Of a stretch of DNA of 64,000 bases, positions 16,019-25,340 are shown piece after piece. Location of the stretch: NCBI RefSeq assembly GCF_028747645.1, contig NZ_CP118100.1:558001-622000 (forward strand). The letters are read 5' to 3'. The notes beneath the pieces are model-generated. The model was given only the letters and a program-made list of their open reading frames with translations, was not told the DNA's origin and searched no databases. The position numbers and the translations under genes were made by a program. This stretch comes from Microbacterium esteraromaticum (lineage in GTDB: Bacteria > Actinomycetota > Actinomycetes > Actinomycetales > Microbacteriaceae). Every line of letters starts with the position of its first letter. Position 1 is the first letter of the stretch.

Positions 16019-17521
16019 TCACTCGGCGGCGGTGATGCCGCTCACCCGGAAGTTGTTCGAGATGCGGTCGACGGGGAAGCCCGCCACGTCCTCACCCGCG
16101 ACGATGACGGTCTGCGGCGAGTACAGCCAGTCGCTCGCCGAATCGGCCGCGACCAGCTCGGCGACCGCACGCAGCTTCTCGTCACGCTCCTCGGGCGTAG
16201 CCGACTGCCGAGCCTCGGTCACGAGCGTCTGCGCCTCGGCATTGTCGTAGTTCCAGTAGTAGGCGGGGTTGCCGTAGTACGTGATCGTGGCGGGGTCCAC
16301 GTGCAGCACCATGGTGAGCTCGTAGTCCTTGTTCGTGTAGACGTCCTCGAGCCAGGTGGCGAACTCGACCGTGTCGATCGTGACGTCGACGCCCACCTCG
16401 GCCAGTTCGGCCGCGATGAACTCGGTGATGATCGTGTCGTAGGTGTTCGCGACGGTGAGGGTCAGGCTCAGGTCCTCCTGGCCCGCTTCGGCGAGCAGTT
16501 CCTTCGCGGCGGCCTGGTCGTACGGTGCCGAGCCGGTGGCGTCGACATGCCAGGCGTCGGTGGGCACCGTGATCGTACCGACCTCGAGGGCCTGCCCGCC
16601 GATGACCTCGATGAGCTCCTGCTTGTCGATCGCCTGGCGCAGGGCCTGACGCACGCGCTGGTCGTCGAACGGCGCGACGGCGTTGTTGAAGCCCAGCGTC
16701 ATCCAGCTGGTCGAGTCACCCTCGACCACCTGGAACTCAGCGTCTCCGCCGAGCAGCTCGGCCGTTTCGGCGCTGACGCCGGCGAGGATGTCGACCTCGC
16801 CGCTGCGCAGGGCGCTCGCCGCCGTGGTCTCGTCGGCGATGTAGTGGTACACGACGCCGCCGTTGAGCGGCGCTTCGCCCCAGTAGTCGGCGAACGGCTC
16901 CAACGACAGGGTCGCGCCGCGGTTCCACTGGCCGAGCGTGTAGGGGCCGGTGCCGTTGGTGGCCGAGGCCAGGTCGACCGACGACTCGACCGGGACGACA
17001 TAGCCCGCCGAGGTGGTCAGCGACTCGAGAAAGTTGATGTCGCGCTCTGACAGGGTGACCACGACCGTGGTGTCGTCGGTGGCCTCGACCGAGGCGACCG
17101 AGCCCATGCGCTTCGCATCGGGGTTCGTCGATCCCTCGGCGCTGGACGCCTGCAGCGAGGCGACGACATCGGCGACGGTCATCGGGGTGCCATCGTGGAA
17201 GGTCACGCCCTCGCGGACCGTGAAGGTGTAGGTCAGTCCGTCGTCGGAGATCTCCCAGTCGGAGGCCAACGCCGGGAGGATCTCGAGGTCCTCGCTCAGG
17301 CCGACCAGGCCCTCGTAGACGTTGCCGCGCATGACCTGCACGAGGCCGGCGCCCGAGGTGGTGGTCACATCGAGGCTGGTCGGCTCGAGTCCGACGCGGA
17401 TGTCGATGATCGCGGATTCGGAGGATTCGGGGGCGTCCGTGCCCGTGGCGGGCGAGGAGGCGCAACCGGCGAGCAACACGCCGCCGAGGATGAGTGCTGT
17501 GGACGCAAACGTTCTGCGCAT
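16019..17521 (-). CDS. Peptide ABC transporter substrate-binding lipoprotein
   Basis: 500 residues, family 5 extracellular solute-binding protein. A short signal ends in the lipobox LLAGC (Cys20), after which SSPATGTDAPESSES is a flexible linker. The family pattern YEGLVGLSEDLEILPALASD with GLTYTFTVREGVTFHDGTP is clear by its key residues. First gene of the importer operon and transcribed away from a GntR-family regulator, which probably controls it. Substrate could be a peptide, opine or nickel chelate; not decidable from sequence. Confidence 0.93.
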   Translation of the reverse strand: MRRTFASTALILGGVLLAGCASSPATGTDAPESSESAIIDIRVGLEPTSLDVTTTSGAGLVQVMRGNVYEGLVGLSEDLEILPALASDWEISDDGLTYTFTVREGVTFHDGTPMTVADVVASLQASSAEGSTNPDAKRMGSVASVEATDDTTVVVTLSERDINFLESLTTSAGYVVPVESSVDLASATNGTGPYTLGQWNRGATLSLEPFADYWGEAPLNGGVVYHYIADETTAASALRSGEVDILAGVSAETAELLGGDAEFQVVEGDSTSWMTLGFNNAVAPFDDQRVRQALRQAIDKQELIEVIGGQALEVGTITVPTDAWHVDATGSAPYDQAAAKELLAEAGQEDLSLTLTVANTYDTIITEFIAAELAEVGVDVTIDTVEFATWLEDVYTNKDYELTMVLHVDPATITYYGNPAYYWNYDNAEAQTLVTEARQSATPEERDEKLRAVAELVAADSASDWLYSPQTVIVAGEDVAGFPVDRISNNFRVSGITAAE

Positions 17522-17563
17522 GGCTTACCTTTCTGTTGCGGGGTTTCCCCGCGGCTGTGATCG

Positions 17564-17580
17564 AGACGTCTATATGTCTA
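17564..17580. promoter_or_regulatory. Candidate GntR operator between importer and regulator
   Basis: The divergent gap contains the perfect palindrome AGACGTCT (17564-17571) and a second GTCTA at 17576-17580. HutC/PhnF-type GntR proteins often bind GTCTA/TAGAC half sites, so this is a plausible site for the adjacent regulator. Evidence is one location only. Confidence 0.35.
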
Positions 17581-17612
17581 CGGATCGACGGTGTCGAGAA
17601 GAGGAGTGCCAG

Positions 17613-18428
17613 GTGAACGATCGGCGAAGTGAGCGTGTCCGACCGAGCACGGGCACGCCCGCGTACCGGCGCATCGCCACTGCGTTGTGGGAGCAGATCC
17701 AGTCGGGCGAGCTCGCCCCGGGCGAGCGGCTGCCGAACGAAGCCGACCTCGCGGCGCGCTTCGGTGTGACCCGACTGACGCTTCGCCAGGCCGTGATCGA
17801 ACTGCAGCGACTGGGTGCCGTCGAGATCCGACGGGGCGTGGGCACGTTCGTGATGTCACCGCCCGACCTGGTCGAGATCGTCGCGAGCGTTCCGTCACTG
17901 CGCCAGGAATCGGATGCCACCGCTGACGCGCTCGACGAGCACGCGCTGCGCCGATCAGCCCGCCCGGTGCGGATGGTCGACGAGCGCATTCTGCAGGCCG
18001 GGGCGGCTACCGGCCCGTTCGCCGATGAAGCCGCCGCGCATCTCGACCTGCCTGTTGAGCGCCTGCACCGTCTGGACACCGTGATGGTGCGCGACGGGCG
18101 GCATTGGATCGCCAACAGCTACTGGTTCGATGAGCGATGGGCCGGTGTCGACGAGCTGGTCGACGCCCATGCGCTCGTCGTGCGGGCCTTCGCCGATGGG
18201 TTCGGCCTGCAGCTCGGCTACCTGTGGCGGGCGTTCAGCGCGGTCGGGGCCGACTTCGACGACGCCGAGACCCTCGGTGTGCCCACGGGCACCGCGCTGC
18301 TCGTGCGCGACGGGGTATCCGCCGATGAGAGCGGACACCCCGTGTTCTACGTCCGTCGCCGCCTTCGGGGCGATGACGCGAAGTTCGTACTGCGTTACGA
18401 CACCGAATCGGCGCGCGTCGACGGCTGA
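17613..18428 (+). CDS. GntR-family regulator, HutC/UTRA type
   Basis: 271 residues from GTG 17613 (GAGGAG at 17601-17606). Residues 15-80 are the winged helix-turn-helix (AYRRIATALWEQIQSGEL, LPNEADLAARFGVTRLTLRQ, GVGTFV). Residues 110-265 form a UTRA effector domain (RLHRLDTVMVRDGRHWIANSYW-type start, named by its key residues). It is divergent from the peptide importer, the likely target. Its 3' end overlaps the convergent phosphoesterase gene by 34 bp. Confidence 0.88.
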   Translation: MNDRRSERVRPSTGTPAYRRIATALWEQIQSGELAPGERLPNEADLAARFGVTRLTLRQAVIELQRLGAVEIRRGVGTFVMSPPDLVEIVASVPSLRQESDATADALDEHALRRSARPVRMVDERILQAGAATGPFADEAAAHLDLPVERLHRLDTVMVRDGRHWIANSYWFDERWAGVDELVDAHALVVRAFADGFGLQLGYLWRAFSAVGADFDDAETLGVPTGTALLVRDGVSADESGHPVFYVRRRLRGDDAKFVLRYDTESARVDG

Positions 18429-19297
18429 CCCGCGGCATCGATGATCCGCGCCACGATGTCGGCGGGGAAGCGGAACACCTCGGTGTCATCCGACATCCGC
18501 TCGACGAACGGCGCCACCCGCACACGCTCGCCGCGGATGTCGACGACCGCGCCGCCGAAGCCGTCGATCGCGGACTCCTCGCGCGGGTCGTCGAAGGAAC
18601 GCGCGATGTTGGCGACCCCCGGAGCGACGACGACCGGAACCCCGGCAACGGTCTCGACCAGCGGCAGGTGGTAGTGCCCACTGAGCACCACGCGCACGTC
18701 CGAGCCGCGCAGTACGTCGAGCAGCGCGTGGGTGTCGTCCGCATCGAGCGCGAGCGCCTGCAGCAGCTCGGTCTGCGCGTCGATCGGCGGGTGGTGGATC
18801 ACGAGCACCGTGCCGTTTGGTGCGGGGGTAGCCAGCTGTGAGCGCAGGAACCCGAGCTGCTCGGGTTCGATCGATCCGTATCCCCGCTGGGGGATCGAGC
18901 TGTCGAGAACGATCGTGCGCCAGCCGTCGACGGTGGCGGCGGATGCCACGGGGCGGGCCTCGTCGGTACCCGCCATCACCTGTTCGCGGGCATCCGGCTG
19001 GCCCCCACCGAGTACCTCGCGGAACGTCTCGCGGCGGTCGTGGTTGCCCATCGCGTAGACGACGCGTGCACCGCGCTCACGGGCCCAGGTGCCCAGCGTC
19101 TCGCGCAGCCACCGGTACGACTCGGCGGTGCCGTCTTCGCTGACATCCCCCGAGCAGACCACCAGGTCGAAGCGCAGGTGGTCGACATGCTCGAGCGCAC
19201 GCGTCAGATGCTCGCGCGTGTCGACACGGTCGTAGTGGCGGCTGTCATCGCCGAAGAGATGAGTGTCGGTGAGATGCAGGATGCGCAGAGACGTCAT
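18395..19297 (-). CDS. Calcineurin-like metallophosphoesterase (CpdA-like)
   Basis: 300 residues. Di-metal ligands are in D11-T-H13, GD51V, GN85H86D, then IHHPP and GHYH, in the order of class III cyclic-nucleotide phosphodiesterases. The enzyme is cytoplasmic (no signal peptide) and may cleave cAMP or another phosphodiester; the true substrate is unknown. It overlaps the end of the convergent GntR gene. Confidence 0.87.
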   Translation of the reverse strand: MTSLRILHLTDTHLFGDDSRHYDRVDTREHLTRALEHVDHLRFDLVVCSGDVSEDGTAESYRWLRETLGTWARERGARVVYAMGNHDRRETFREVLGGGQPDAREQVMAGTDEARPVASAATVDGWRTIVLDSSIPQRGYGSIEPEQLGFLRSQLATPAPNGTVLVIHHPPIDAQTELLQALALDADDTHALLDVLRGSDVRVVLSGHYHLPLVETVAGVPVVVAPGVANIARSFDDPREESAIDGFGGAVVDIRGERVRVAPFVERMSDDTEVFRFPADIVARIIDAAGQPSTRADSVS

Positions 19298-19360
19298 GCC
19301 AGCAGCAATACCAGCCCGAGGTGAACGGCGGTGCGCACCTCGGGCCGGCGTATGCCCGGA

Positions 19361-20128
19361 TCAGTGCGGCGCGTGGTACTCGTCCTCGCCGCGCTTCCAG
19401 TAGCCCTTCACGACGGCCTTGGATGTGTCGACGCCCCAGCGTTCGAGCAGCGCACGGCCGGGCTTGACGATGGACTGCTCTGCAGCGATGAAGCAGAACG
19501 GGTCATCGCCGACAGCATCCGCCGGTCCCAGACCGTCGAGGAAGGCGATCAGCGCCGAACCCGCCGGTGCCTCGCCGCGGTGCAGCCACTCGACCGTCGC
19601 GGGTGCGTCGATCTCGACTTCGTCGGCGGCCGAGACGACCTCGATGACGATGCGCGCGGGGGTGTCTGCGGGGATCATCGCGGCGAAACGGCGGACCGCA
19701 GGGATCGCGGTCTCGTCACCTACCAGCAGCCACGACCCCGGCGTGCCGGTGATGACCGCCGAACCGCGCGGACCGCCGACACCGACGAACGATCCCAGCG
19801 GTGCCGAGGCGGCCCAGGGAGCCGCGACGCCCGCATCGCCATGGATCGCGAACTCGACGTCCAGCCAGCCGTCGCCCCACGCGAGCGGCGTGTACTCGCG
19901 GCTGGGTGCCGCACGCATCTCCTCGACCGAGGCGGTCGGGGCGGAGGCGAAGAACAGGCGCATGTGATCGTCGGCGCCGGGTGAGTCGAAGCCCGCCAGA
20001 TCCTGACCGGTCAGCCGTACTCGCACATAGTTCGGCGCCAGCCATTCCCGGCTCTCGAGGGTCACAGAGCGGAAGCGCAGGTCGAGTCCCTGGCGTTCGA
20101 TCGAGAACGCGGATTTCACATCGGTCAT
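19361..20128 (-). CDS. Siderophore-interacting protein (FAD-dependent ferric-siderophore reductase)
   Basis: 255 residues of the ViuB/SIP family: an N-terminal FAD-binding barrel (NYVRVRLTGQDL) followed by the NAD(P)H-binding region (WLLVGDETAIPAVRRF). The family releases iron from imported ferric siderophores by reduction. ATG 20128 lies at the edge of an IdeR-type iron box, and the gene is divergent from an iron-chelate importer; both support iron-repressed expression. Confidence 0.92.
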   Translation of the reverse strand: MTDVKSAFSIERQGLDLRFRSVTLESREWLAPNYVRVRLTGQDLAGFDSPGADDHMRLFFASAPTASVEEMRAAPSREYTPLAWGDGWLDVEFAIHGDAGVAAPWAASAPLGSFVGVGGPRGSAVITGTPGSWLLVGDETAIPAVRRFAAMIPADTPARIVIEVVSAADEVEIDAPATVEWLHRGEAPAGSALIAFLDGLGPADAVGDDPFCFIAAEQSIVKPGRALLERWGVDTSKAVVKGYWKRGEDEYHAPH

Positions 20129-20175
20129 AAAGTAAGGCTAACCTAATCACGTCAGGCAAGGTTGTCCTAACCTCA
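20128..20175. promoter_or_regulatory. Two IdeR/DtxR-type iron boxes
   Basis: Against the 19-bp consensus TTAGGTTAGGCTAACCTAA, positions 20128-20146 match 16 of 19 and 20157-20175 match 13 of 19. They lie between the divergent siderophore-reductase and iron-importer genes, one covering the reductase start and the other about 70 bp upstream of the importer start. Iron-loaded IdeR/DmdR would repress both directions. Confidence 0.85.
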
Positions 20176-20246
20176 CTTCGCAGCGCAGGTTCGCAGTATC
20201 CCTGCAGAGCACCGCCGCATCGCCCCCGCAGAACAGGAGTCCCTCC

Positions 20247-21239
20247 ATGTCCGTGTCCAGAATCACCACGACCGCCGCGCTCGGCGCCGTCGCCCTTCTC
20301 GCACTGACCGGCTGCAGCACCGTCGGCGCAGCCGAGGAAGGCGACGCGAAAGCACCGGCAGCCGCCGAGGGGCAGCAGTTCCCGGTGACCGTCACCGACA
20401 TGGCCGGCAACGAGGTCACGATCGAGAGCGCCGACAGCGTCATCGTCACCGACAACCGCCTGTTCCGCCTCGTCGCCGACTGGGGCATTGAGCTCTCCGC
20501 AGCCCCGCGCGCCCTGATGAGCAGCGAGAACCCGCTCGCCACCGACGAGGGCATCGTCGACCTCGGTACGCACGCCGAGCCCGACTTCGAGAAGGTCGTC
20601 GAGGTCGACCCCGACCTGATCGTCAACGGCTACCGCTACAGCGGCCACGCCGAAGACATGCAGAAGGCCGCGCCCGACGCCGCCTTCGTCGACATGACCA
20701 ACGAAGAGCTGAGCGTCGACGAGTACCTCGTCGAGAGCGTCACCCTGCTCGGCGAGATCTTCGGCAAGCAGGACGAGGCCAAGGACCTGATCGACGACTT
20801 CCACGCGGCGGTCGACGAGGCACAGCAGGCCTACGACCCCGAGGTCACCGTGATGGGCCTGGTCACCAGCGCCAACGAGATCCGCTACTCCAACCCGCTC
20901 GACGGCCGCGGTTCGAGCATCTTCTTCAGCCTCGTCGGTCTGACCCCCGCGCTCGAATCCGAGGGCTCGAGCAACGACAAGGGTGATGACATCTCGATCG
21001 AGGCGATCGCCGAGTCGAACCCCGACTTCCTGCTCGTGCTCGACCGTGAGGCGGCGTTCTCCGACAGCGAGTCCACCCCGGCGCTCGAACTGATCACCTC
21101 GTCGACCGCGCTGGCACCCGTGCCCGCCATCGAGAACGAGGCCATCTACGTCATGCCCGCCGACTTCTACCTCACCGAAGACATCGTCACCTACACCACC
21201 GTTCTCAACGACCTCGCGAAGGAGTTCGCGGCTCTGTGA
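20247..21239 (+). CDS. Iron-siderophore ABC transporter substrate-binding lipoprotein
   Basis: 330 residues with a lipobox (LTGC, Cys near 24) and the FecB/CeuE-type domain beginning PVTVTDMAGNEVTIESAD. The family binds ferric siderophores outside the membrane. The pattern with DTNRLFRL-like and VDPDLIV segments resembles YclQ/CeuE proteins for catecholate or petrobactin-like chelates; substrate is inferred only. AGGAG precedes ATG 20247. First gene of a four-gene importer. Confidence 0.92.
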   Translation: MSVSRITTTAALGAVALLALTGCSTVGAAEEGDAKAPAAAEGQQFPVTVTDMAGNEVTIESADSVIVTDNRLFRLVADWGIELSAAPRALMSSENPLATDEGIVDLGTHAEPDFEKVVEVDPDLIVNGYRYSGHAEDMQKAAPDAAFVDMTNEELSVDEYLVESVTLLGEIFGKQDEAKDLIDDFHAAVDEAQQAYDPEVTVMGLVTSANEIRYSNPLDGRGSSIFFSLVGLTPALESEGSSNDKGDDISIEAIAESNPDFLLVLDREAAFSDSESTPALELITSSTALAPVPAIENEAIYVMPADFYLTEDIVTYTTVLNDLAKEFAAL

Positions 21240-22285
21240 GCACGGGCACCACACCGCTGCCGGCGGGTCAGCGCGTCACGCACGTCGACGCGCTGGCCCG
21301 CCGCGCCGCGGTGTCCCCACCGGCGTCGCGCCTGCGGCGCAGCCTGCCGGTCATCATCGCCCTCATCCTCACTGCCGGTCTGCTCACACTGTCGGTCTTC
21401 ACCGGCGTCGCCGACATCACCGACACCGAGGGCCGCGGTCACGAATTCACCTGGATCACCCGCATTCCGCGCACCATCGCCCTGGTGCTCGCCGGCGCCA
21501 GCATGGCAATGGCCGGGCTGATCATGCAGTTGATGACCCAGAACCGCTTCGTCGAACCGACCACGGTCGGCACCACCGAGTGGGCGGGTCTCGGCCTGTT
21601 GCTGACCTACATCATCATTCCGATGCCCTCGCTCATGATGCGCATGACAGTCGCCATCGTGTTCGCCTTCATCGGCACCCTGATCTTCTTCCTGTTCCTG
21701 CGCCGCGTCACGCTCAAGTCATCGCTGATCGTGCCGATCATCGGCATCATGTTCGGCGCCGTGATCAGCGCGATCTCGACGTTCATCGCGCTGGAGTACG
21801 ACCTGCTGCAGACGCTCGGCACGTGGTTCGCGGGCCGCTTCACCGGAATCGAGGTCGGGCGCTACGAACCCCTCTGGATCGTCGCGATCGTCGCCATCAT
21901 CGTCGTCTTCGTCGCCGACCGGTTCACCGTCGCAGGGCTCGGCAAAGAAGTCGCCACGAACGCCGGACTGAACTACGAACGCGTCGTGCTGCTGGGCACC
22001 GGACTCGTCGCCGTCGTCACGGGCGTCGTCACCGTCGTGATCGGCGCACTGCCGTTCCTCGGCCTGATCGTGCCGAACCTCGTCTCGATGATCCGCGGCG
22101 ACAACCTGCGCAGCAACATCTTCTGGGTGTTCCTGGCGGGCATCTGGGTCGTGACCGTCTGCGACATCATCGGCCGTGTGATCATCATGCCGTTCGAGGT
22201 GCCCGTGTCACTGGTGCTCGGCGCCGTCGGCTCCGTCGTCTTCATCTTCCTGCTGCTGCGTACGAGGAGGACCCTTGTCCGCTGA
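21236..22285 (+). CDS. Iron-siderophore ABC transporter permease (FecCD type)
   Basis: 349 residues, about nine to ten helices. Family marks are RIPRTIALVLAGASMAMAGL near residue 75 and GALPFLGLIVPNLVSMIRGD. GTG 21236 overlaps the stop of the binding protein gene (GTGA), so translation is coupled. It forms the channel with the next permease. Confidence 0.93.
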   Translation: MSTGTTPLPAGQRVTHVDALARRAAVSPPASRLRRSLPVIIALILTAGLLTLSVFTGVADITDTEGRGHEFTWITRIPRTIALVLAGASMAMAGLIMQLMTQNRFVEPTTVGTTEWAGLGLLLTYIIIPMPSLMMRMTVAIVFAFIGTLIFFLFLRRVTLKSSLIVPIIGIMFGAVISAISTFIALEYDLLQTLGTWFAGRFTGIEVGRYEPLWIVAIVAIIVVFVADRFTVAGLGKEVATNAGLNYERVVLLGTGLVAVVTGVVTVVIGALPFLGLIVPNLVSMIRGDNLRSNIFWVFLAGIWVVTVCDIIGRVIIMPFEVPVSLVLGAVGSVVFIFLLLRTRRTLVR

Positions 22286-23369
22286 CACGGTACCCGCTGA
22301 CACCGCCTCCGCTGACACCGCCTCCGCTGAGTCACCGGCATCCGCTCGTCTCGCTGCCGCGTCGGGAAACCGACGCGGCAGCGCGTACGCCGACGATCGT
22401 CACCGCCGGCGCTACCGTCTGACACTCGGCGGTCTCATCGTCCTCGCCGTCGCGATCGCCGTGCTCATGCTGACGTGGGACAACCAGCATCCGCTCTTCA
22501 GCGAGAAGTGGTGGCGCATCTCGAACATGCGCTCCGAATCGCTCATCGTGATCGCCCTCGTAACGCTGTGCCACTCGTTCGCGACCGTGGCATTCCAGAC
22601 CGCCACCAACAACCGCCTGATCACCCCGTCGATCATGGGGTTCGAGTCGCTGTACATCCTCATCCAGACCGCCGCGGTGTTCTTCTTCGGAATGAGCGGT
22701 CTGGATCAGATCGACGGATTCGTGCAGTTCCTGCTGCAGACCGCGATGATGATCGCCTTCGCTGTGCTGCTCTACTCGTGGCTGTTCTCGGGCAGGCTCG
22801 GCAACCTGCATGTGATGCTGCTCGTCGGCATCATCATCGGCACCGGACTCGGAACACTCTCGACGTTCCTGCAGCGGATGCTCGATCCCAACGAGTTCGA
22901 TGTGCTGCGCGCCCGGATGTTCGGCAACGTCGGCAACGCCAACACCGACTACCTGTGGTTCGTGATCCCGGTGTGCCTGGTGACGGGCGCCTCGATCTGG
23001 CTGATGGCGCGCCGCCTGAACGTCGTCGCTCTGGGCAGCGAGATCAGCACGAACCTCGGCATGAACCACCGGCGGCAGGTGATGCTCACTCTCACCCTGG
23101 TGACGGTGCTGATGGCGATGAGCACCGCGCTGGTGGGGCCGATGACGTTCCTCGGCTTCCTGGTCGCCACCCTCGCCTACTCGATCACCGACACCCACGA
23201 CCACCGGCGCATCCTGCCGGTCGCCTGGCTACTGGGCTTCGTGGTGCTCGGAGGCGCGTACTTCTTGCTGCGGCACGTGCTGCCCATGGTCGACACCGTC
23301 ACGATCATCGTCGAGCTCATCGGCGGCATCACGTTCCTCATCGTCGTTCTCAGAAGGGGGCGCCTGTGA
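22275..23369 (+). CDS. Iron-siderophore ABC transporter permease (second subunit)
   Basis: 364 residues. The only plausible start is TTG 22275, directly behind GAGGAGG (22264-22270) and 11 bp inside the preceding gene. The N-terminal ~45 residues are a hydrophilic leader with a short ADTAS-type tandem repeat. The core (SESLIVIALVTLCHSFATVA, LITPSIMGFESLYIL) resembles the YclO/VctG subunits of petrobactin- and catecholate-type importers. Confidence 0.9.
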   Translation: MSADTVPADTASADTASAESPASARLAAASGNRRGSAYADDRHRRRYRLTLGGLIVLAVAIAVLMLTWDNQHPLFSEKWWRISNMRSESLIVIALVTLCHSFATVAFQTATNNRLITPSIMGFESLYILIQTAAVFFFGMSGLDQIDGFVQFLLQTAMMIAFAVLLYSWLFSGRLGNLHVMLLVGIIIGTGLGTLSTFLQRMLDPNEFDVLRARMFGNVGNANTDYLWFVIPVCLVTGASIWLMARRLNVVALGSEISTNLGMNHRRQVMLTLTLVTVLMAMSTALVGPMTFLGFLVATLAYSITDTHDHRRILPVAWLLGFVVLGGAYFLLRHVLPMVDTVTIIVELIGGITFLIVVLRRGRL

Positions 23370-24124
23370 TCCGGCTGTCCAACGTCACCAAGCGCTACAG
23401 CGCCGATGTCGAGATCGGACCGATCTCGCTCGACCTGCCCGCCGGGGGCATCATCGCCCTGGTGGGGCCGAACGGCGCCGGCAAGTCGACCGTGCTCACG
23501 ATGATGGGGCGCCTGCTCGCCCCCGACGGCGGTTCGGTCGAGATCGGCGGCATCGATGTGCACCGCACGCCGTCGAAGAAGGTCGCCAAAACTGTCTCGA
23601 TCCTGCGTCAGGAGAACCACTTCGTCACGCGGCTCACGGTACGGCAGTTGGTCGGTTTCGGCCGCTACCCGTACAGCGGCGGGCGCCTCACCCAGGCCGA
23701 CGAGGACAAGATCTCTGAGGCCATCGACTTCTTGGGGCTCACCGACCTCGAGCAGCGCTTCCTCGACCAGCTCTCGGGCGGTCAGCGGCAGCGTGCGTAT
23801 GTGGCGATGGTGCTGGCGCAGGACACCGATTATCTGCTGCTCGACGAACCGCTGAACAACCTCGACGCCCAGCATTCGGTGCAGATGATGCAGCAATTGC
23901 GACGGGCGGCCGATGAGCTGGGCCGCACGATCGTGATCGTGCTGCACGACATCAACTTCGCCGCGGCCTACAGCGACTACATCGTCGCCATGGAAGAGGG
24001 GCGCATCGCCGTGCACGGCACCCCCGACGAGATCATCCGCGACGAGGTCCTCAGCCGGGTGTTCCGCACGCCCGTCACCGTAATCGACGGCCCGAACGGT
24101 CGTTTCGCCGCCTATCACCGCTGA
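23366..24124 (+). CDS. Iron-siderophore ABC transporter ATP-binding protein
   Basis: 252 residues from GTG 23366, which overlaps the permease stop (GTGA) behind AGAAGGGGG. Walker A GPNGAGKSTVLTMMG, signature LSGGQRQRAYVAMVLAQ, Walker B YLLLDEPLNNLDA, H-switch VLHDINFA. It completes the importer. The operon ends here, 26 bp from a convergent gene. Confidence 0.94.
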   Translation: MIRLSNVTKRYSADVEIGPISLDLPAGGIIALVGPNGAGKSTVLTMMGRLLAPDGGSVEIGGIDVHRTPSKKVAKTVSILRQENHFVTRLTVRQLVGFGRYPYSGGRLTQADEDKISEAIDFLGLTDLEQRFLDQLSGGQRQRAYVAMVLAQDTDYLLLDEPLNNLDAQHSVQMMQQLRRAADELGRTIVIVLHDINFAAAYSDYIVAMEEGRIAVHGTPDEIIRDEVLSRVFRTPVTVIDGPNGRFAAYHR

Positions 24125-24150
24125 CCCCGTTGCGGCGCGGCGAGGCCGCG

Positions 24151-25089
24151 TCAACGGCGCCGGTGGTCTTCGGGGGCCAGCCGCGGTCCACGGCGCGGCT
24201 CTCGGATGCCGGCGGCATAGACCAACCGGATGACTCGCTGCCGGTGACCGGCCCAGGGCGAGAGCAGCTCGAGCATGCCCGCATCGTCGGTGCGCGAGCC
24301 GGCGAGGGCGAACCCGATCTCGTGCGGCAGGTGGGCGTCGCCGAGAGCGACGGCGTCGGGGTCGCCGAGCGAGCGCAACCGTGTCTCGGCCGAGGTCCAC
24401 TGCCCGATCCCCGGTTGGCTCGTCAGCACCCGGTCGCGGTCGTCGCCGTCGGATGCCGCGTGCAGCGCCCGCACGATACTCGGGGCACGCGATGCGGCCC
24501 GCACGATCGTGCGGGATTGCGGGGGCTCCACGCCGGCGCGGTGCCAGTGCCAGGACGGGATGCTGCGCCAGCTCTCCGCCGCGGGTGCGGCGAACATCGG
24601 GCGGGGCGTCGGCCCCGGGGTACGTTCGCCGAAGTTCGTGGTCAGGTACCGCCAGGCCCCGAAGGCCTGCAGGCCCGTCACCTTCTGTTCGAGGATCGCG
24701 CAGGCGAGGGCCTCGAAGACGAGATCGGTACGGGGGAGTCGGATGCCCGGGAAACGCCGCGCGATGCCGGCGAGGCCCGCGTGCGCCGAGACGTCGAAGC
24801 CGGTCGGGTCGTCTTCGGCGCCGCACACCTGTGGCATCCGATCGATCGCCTCGTCGGCGCCCGGGCCCCACGCGGCCGCGTGAATGCCCTGGGAGTCCTG
24901 CCGCAGGCACAGTGAGGCGATGCCGCTCCCGGTGCGGAACGCCAGCCACAGCCGTCCGCCGTCGATGAGCATCGTCGGATCGTTCGGCCCGCGCACCAGC
25001 ATCCCGACCGTTCGCATGAGGTCGACCGGATGGGCCGGACGGTAGACGGTCTGCGCCACCGGTTGGTGCGGTGCAGCATCCGTCGTCAT
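24151..25089 (-). CDS. DNA-3-methyladenine glycosylase-like protein (HhH-GPD family)
   Basis: 312 residues from ATG 25089. The C-terminal half is an HhH-GPD domain: the hairpin LTSQPGIGQWTSAE and the catalytic aspartate in VALGDAHLPH are in the order seen in AlkA-type base-excision glycosylases. The N-terminal half is an AlkA-like beta-rich domain. It would remove alkylated bases. An upstream extension in frame to 25197 lacks a ribosome site and would run into element C. Confidence 0.86.
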   Translation of the reverse strand: MTTDAAPHQPVAQTVYRPAHPVDLMRTVGMLVRGPNDPTMLIDGGRLWLAFRTGSGIASLCLRQDSQGIHAAAWGPGADEAIDRMPQVCGAEDDPTGFDVSAHAGLAGIARRFPGIRLPRTDLVFEALACAILEQKVTGLQAFGAWRYLTTNFGERTPGPTPRPMFAAPAAESWRSIPSWHWHRAGVEPPQSRTIVRAASRAPSIVRALHAASDGDDRDRVLTSQPGIGQWTSAETRLRSLGDPDAVALGDAHLPHEIGFALAGSRTDDAGMLELLSPWAGHRQRVIRLVYAAGIREPRRGPRLAPEDHRRR

Positions 25090-25168
25090 GTCGGCAACCC
25101 TACGCGCCGGCGCCGACGCTCTCGTCTCCGGGGTTCTACGTCGCGGGGCTTCGTCGTTGCAGCACCTT

Positions 25169-25253
25169 TCGCCGACACCCCTACCTGCCGTCGACACCCC
25201 TAGCTACGGACGCCCACACCTGGGGGTCTCGGCGGGAACTGGGGGTCTCGGCG
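25169..25253. repeat. Centrosymmetric four-copy inverted repeat (element C)
   Basis: Left copies CGCCGACACCCC (25170-25181) and CGTCGACACCCC (25189-25200); right copies GGGGGTCTCGGCG at 25222-25234 and 25241-25253. All four are placed symmetrically about one centre, with 19-bp steps on both sides. The left copies differ from the right at one or two bases. It sits between the winged-helix gene and the glycosylase gene, both on the minus strand, in a 251-bp gap with no gene. Confidence 0.82.
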
Positions 25254-25340
25254 CAGAGAGGTCGCGTGACGAAGCAGCGGCGCGCCACGCGAGGCGGCAA
25301 CGAAGAGACGCGAAGCGGCAATGACGAGGCGCGAGGCGGA

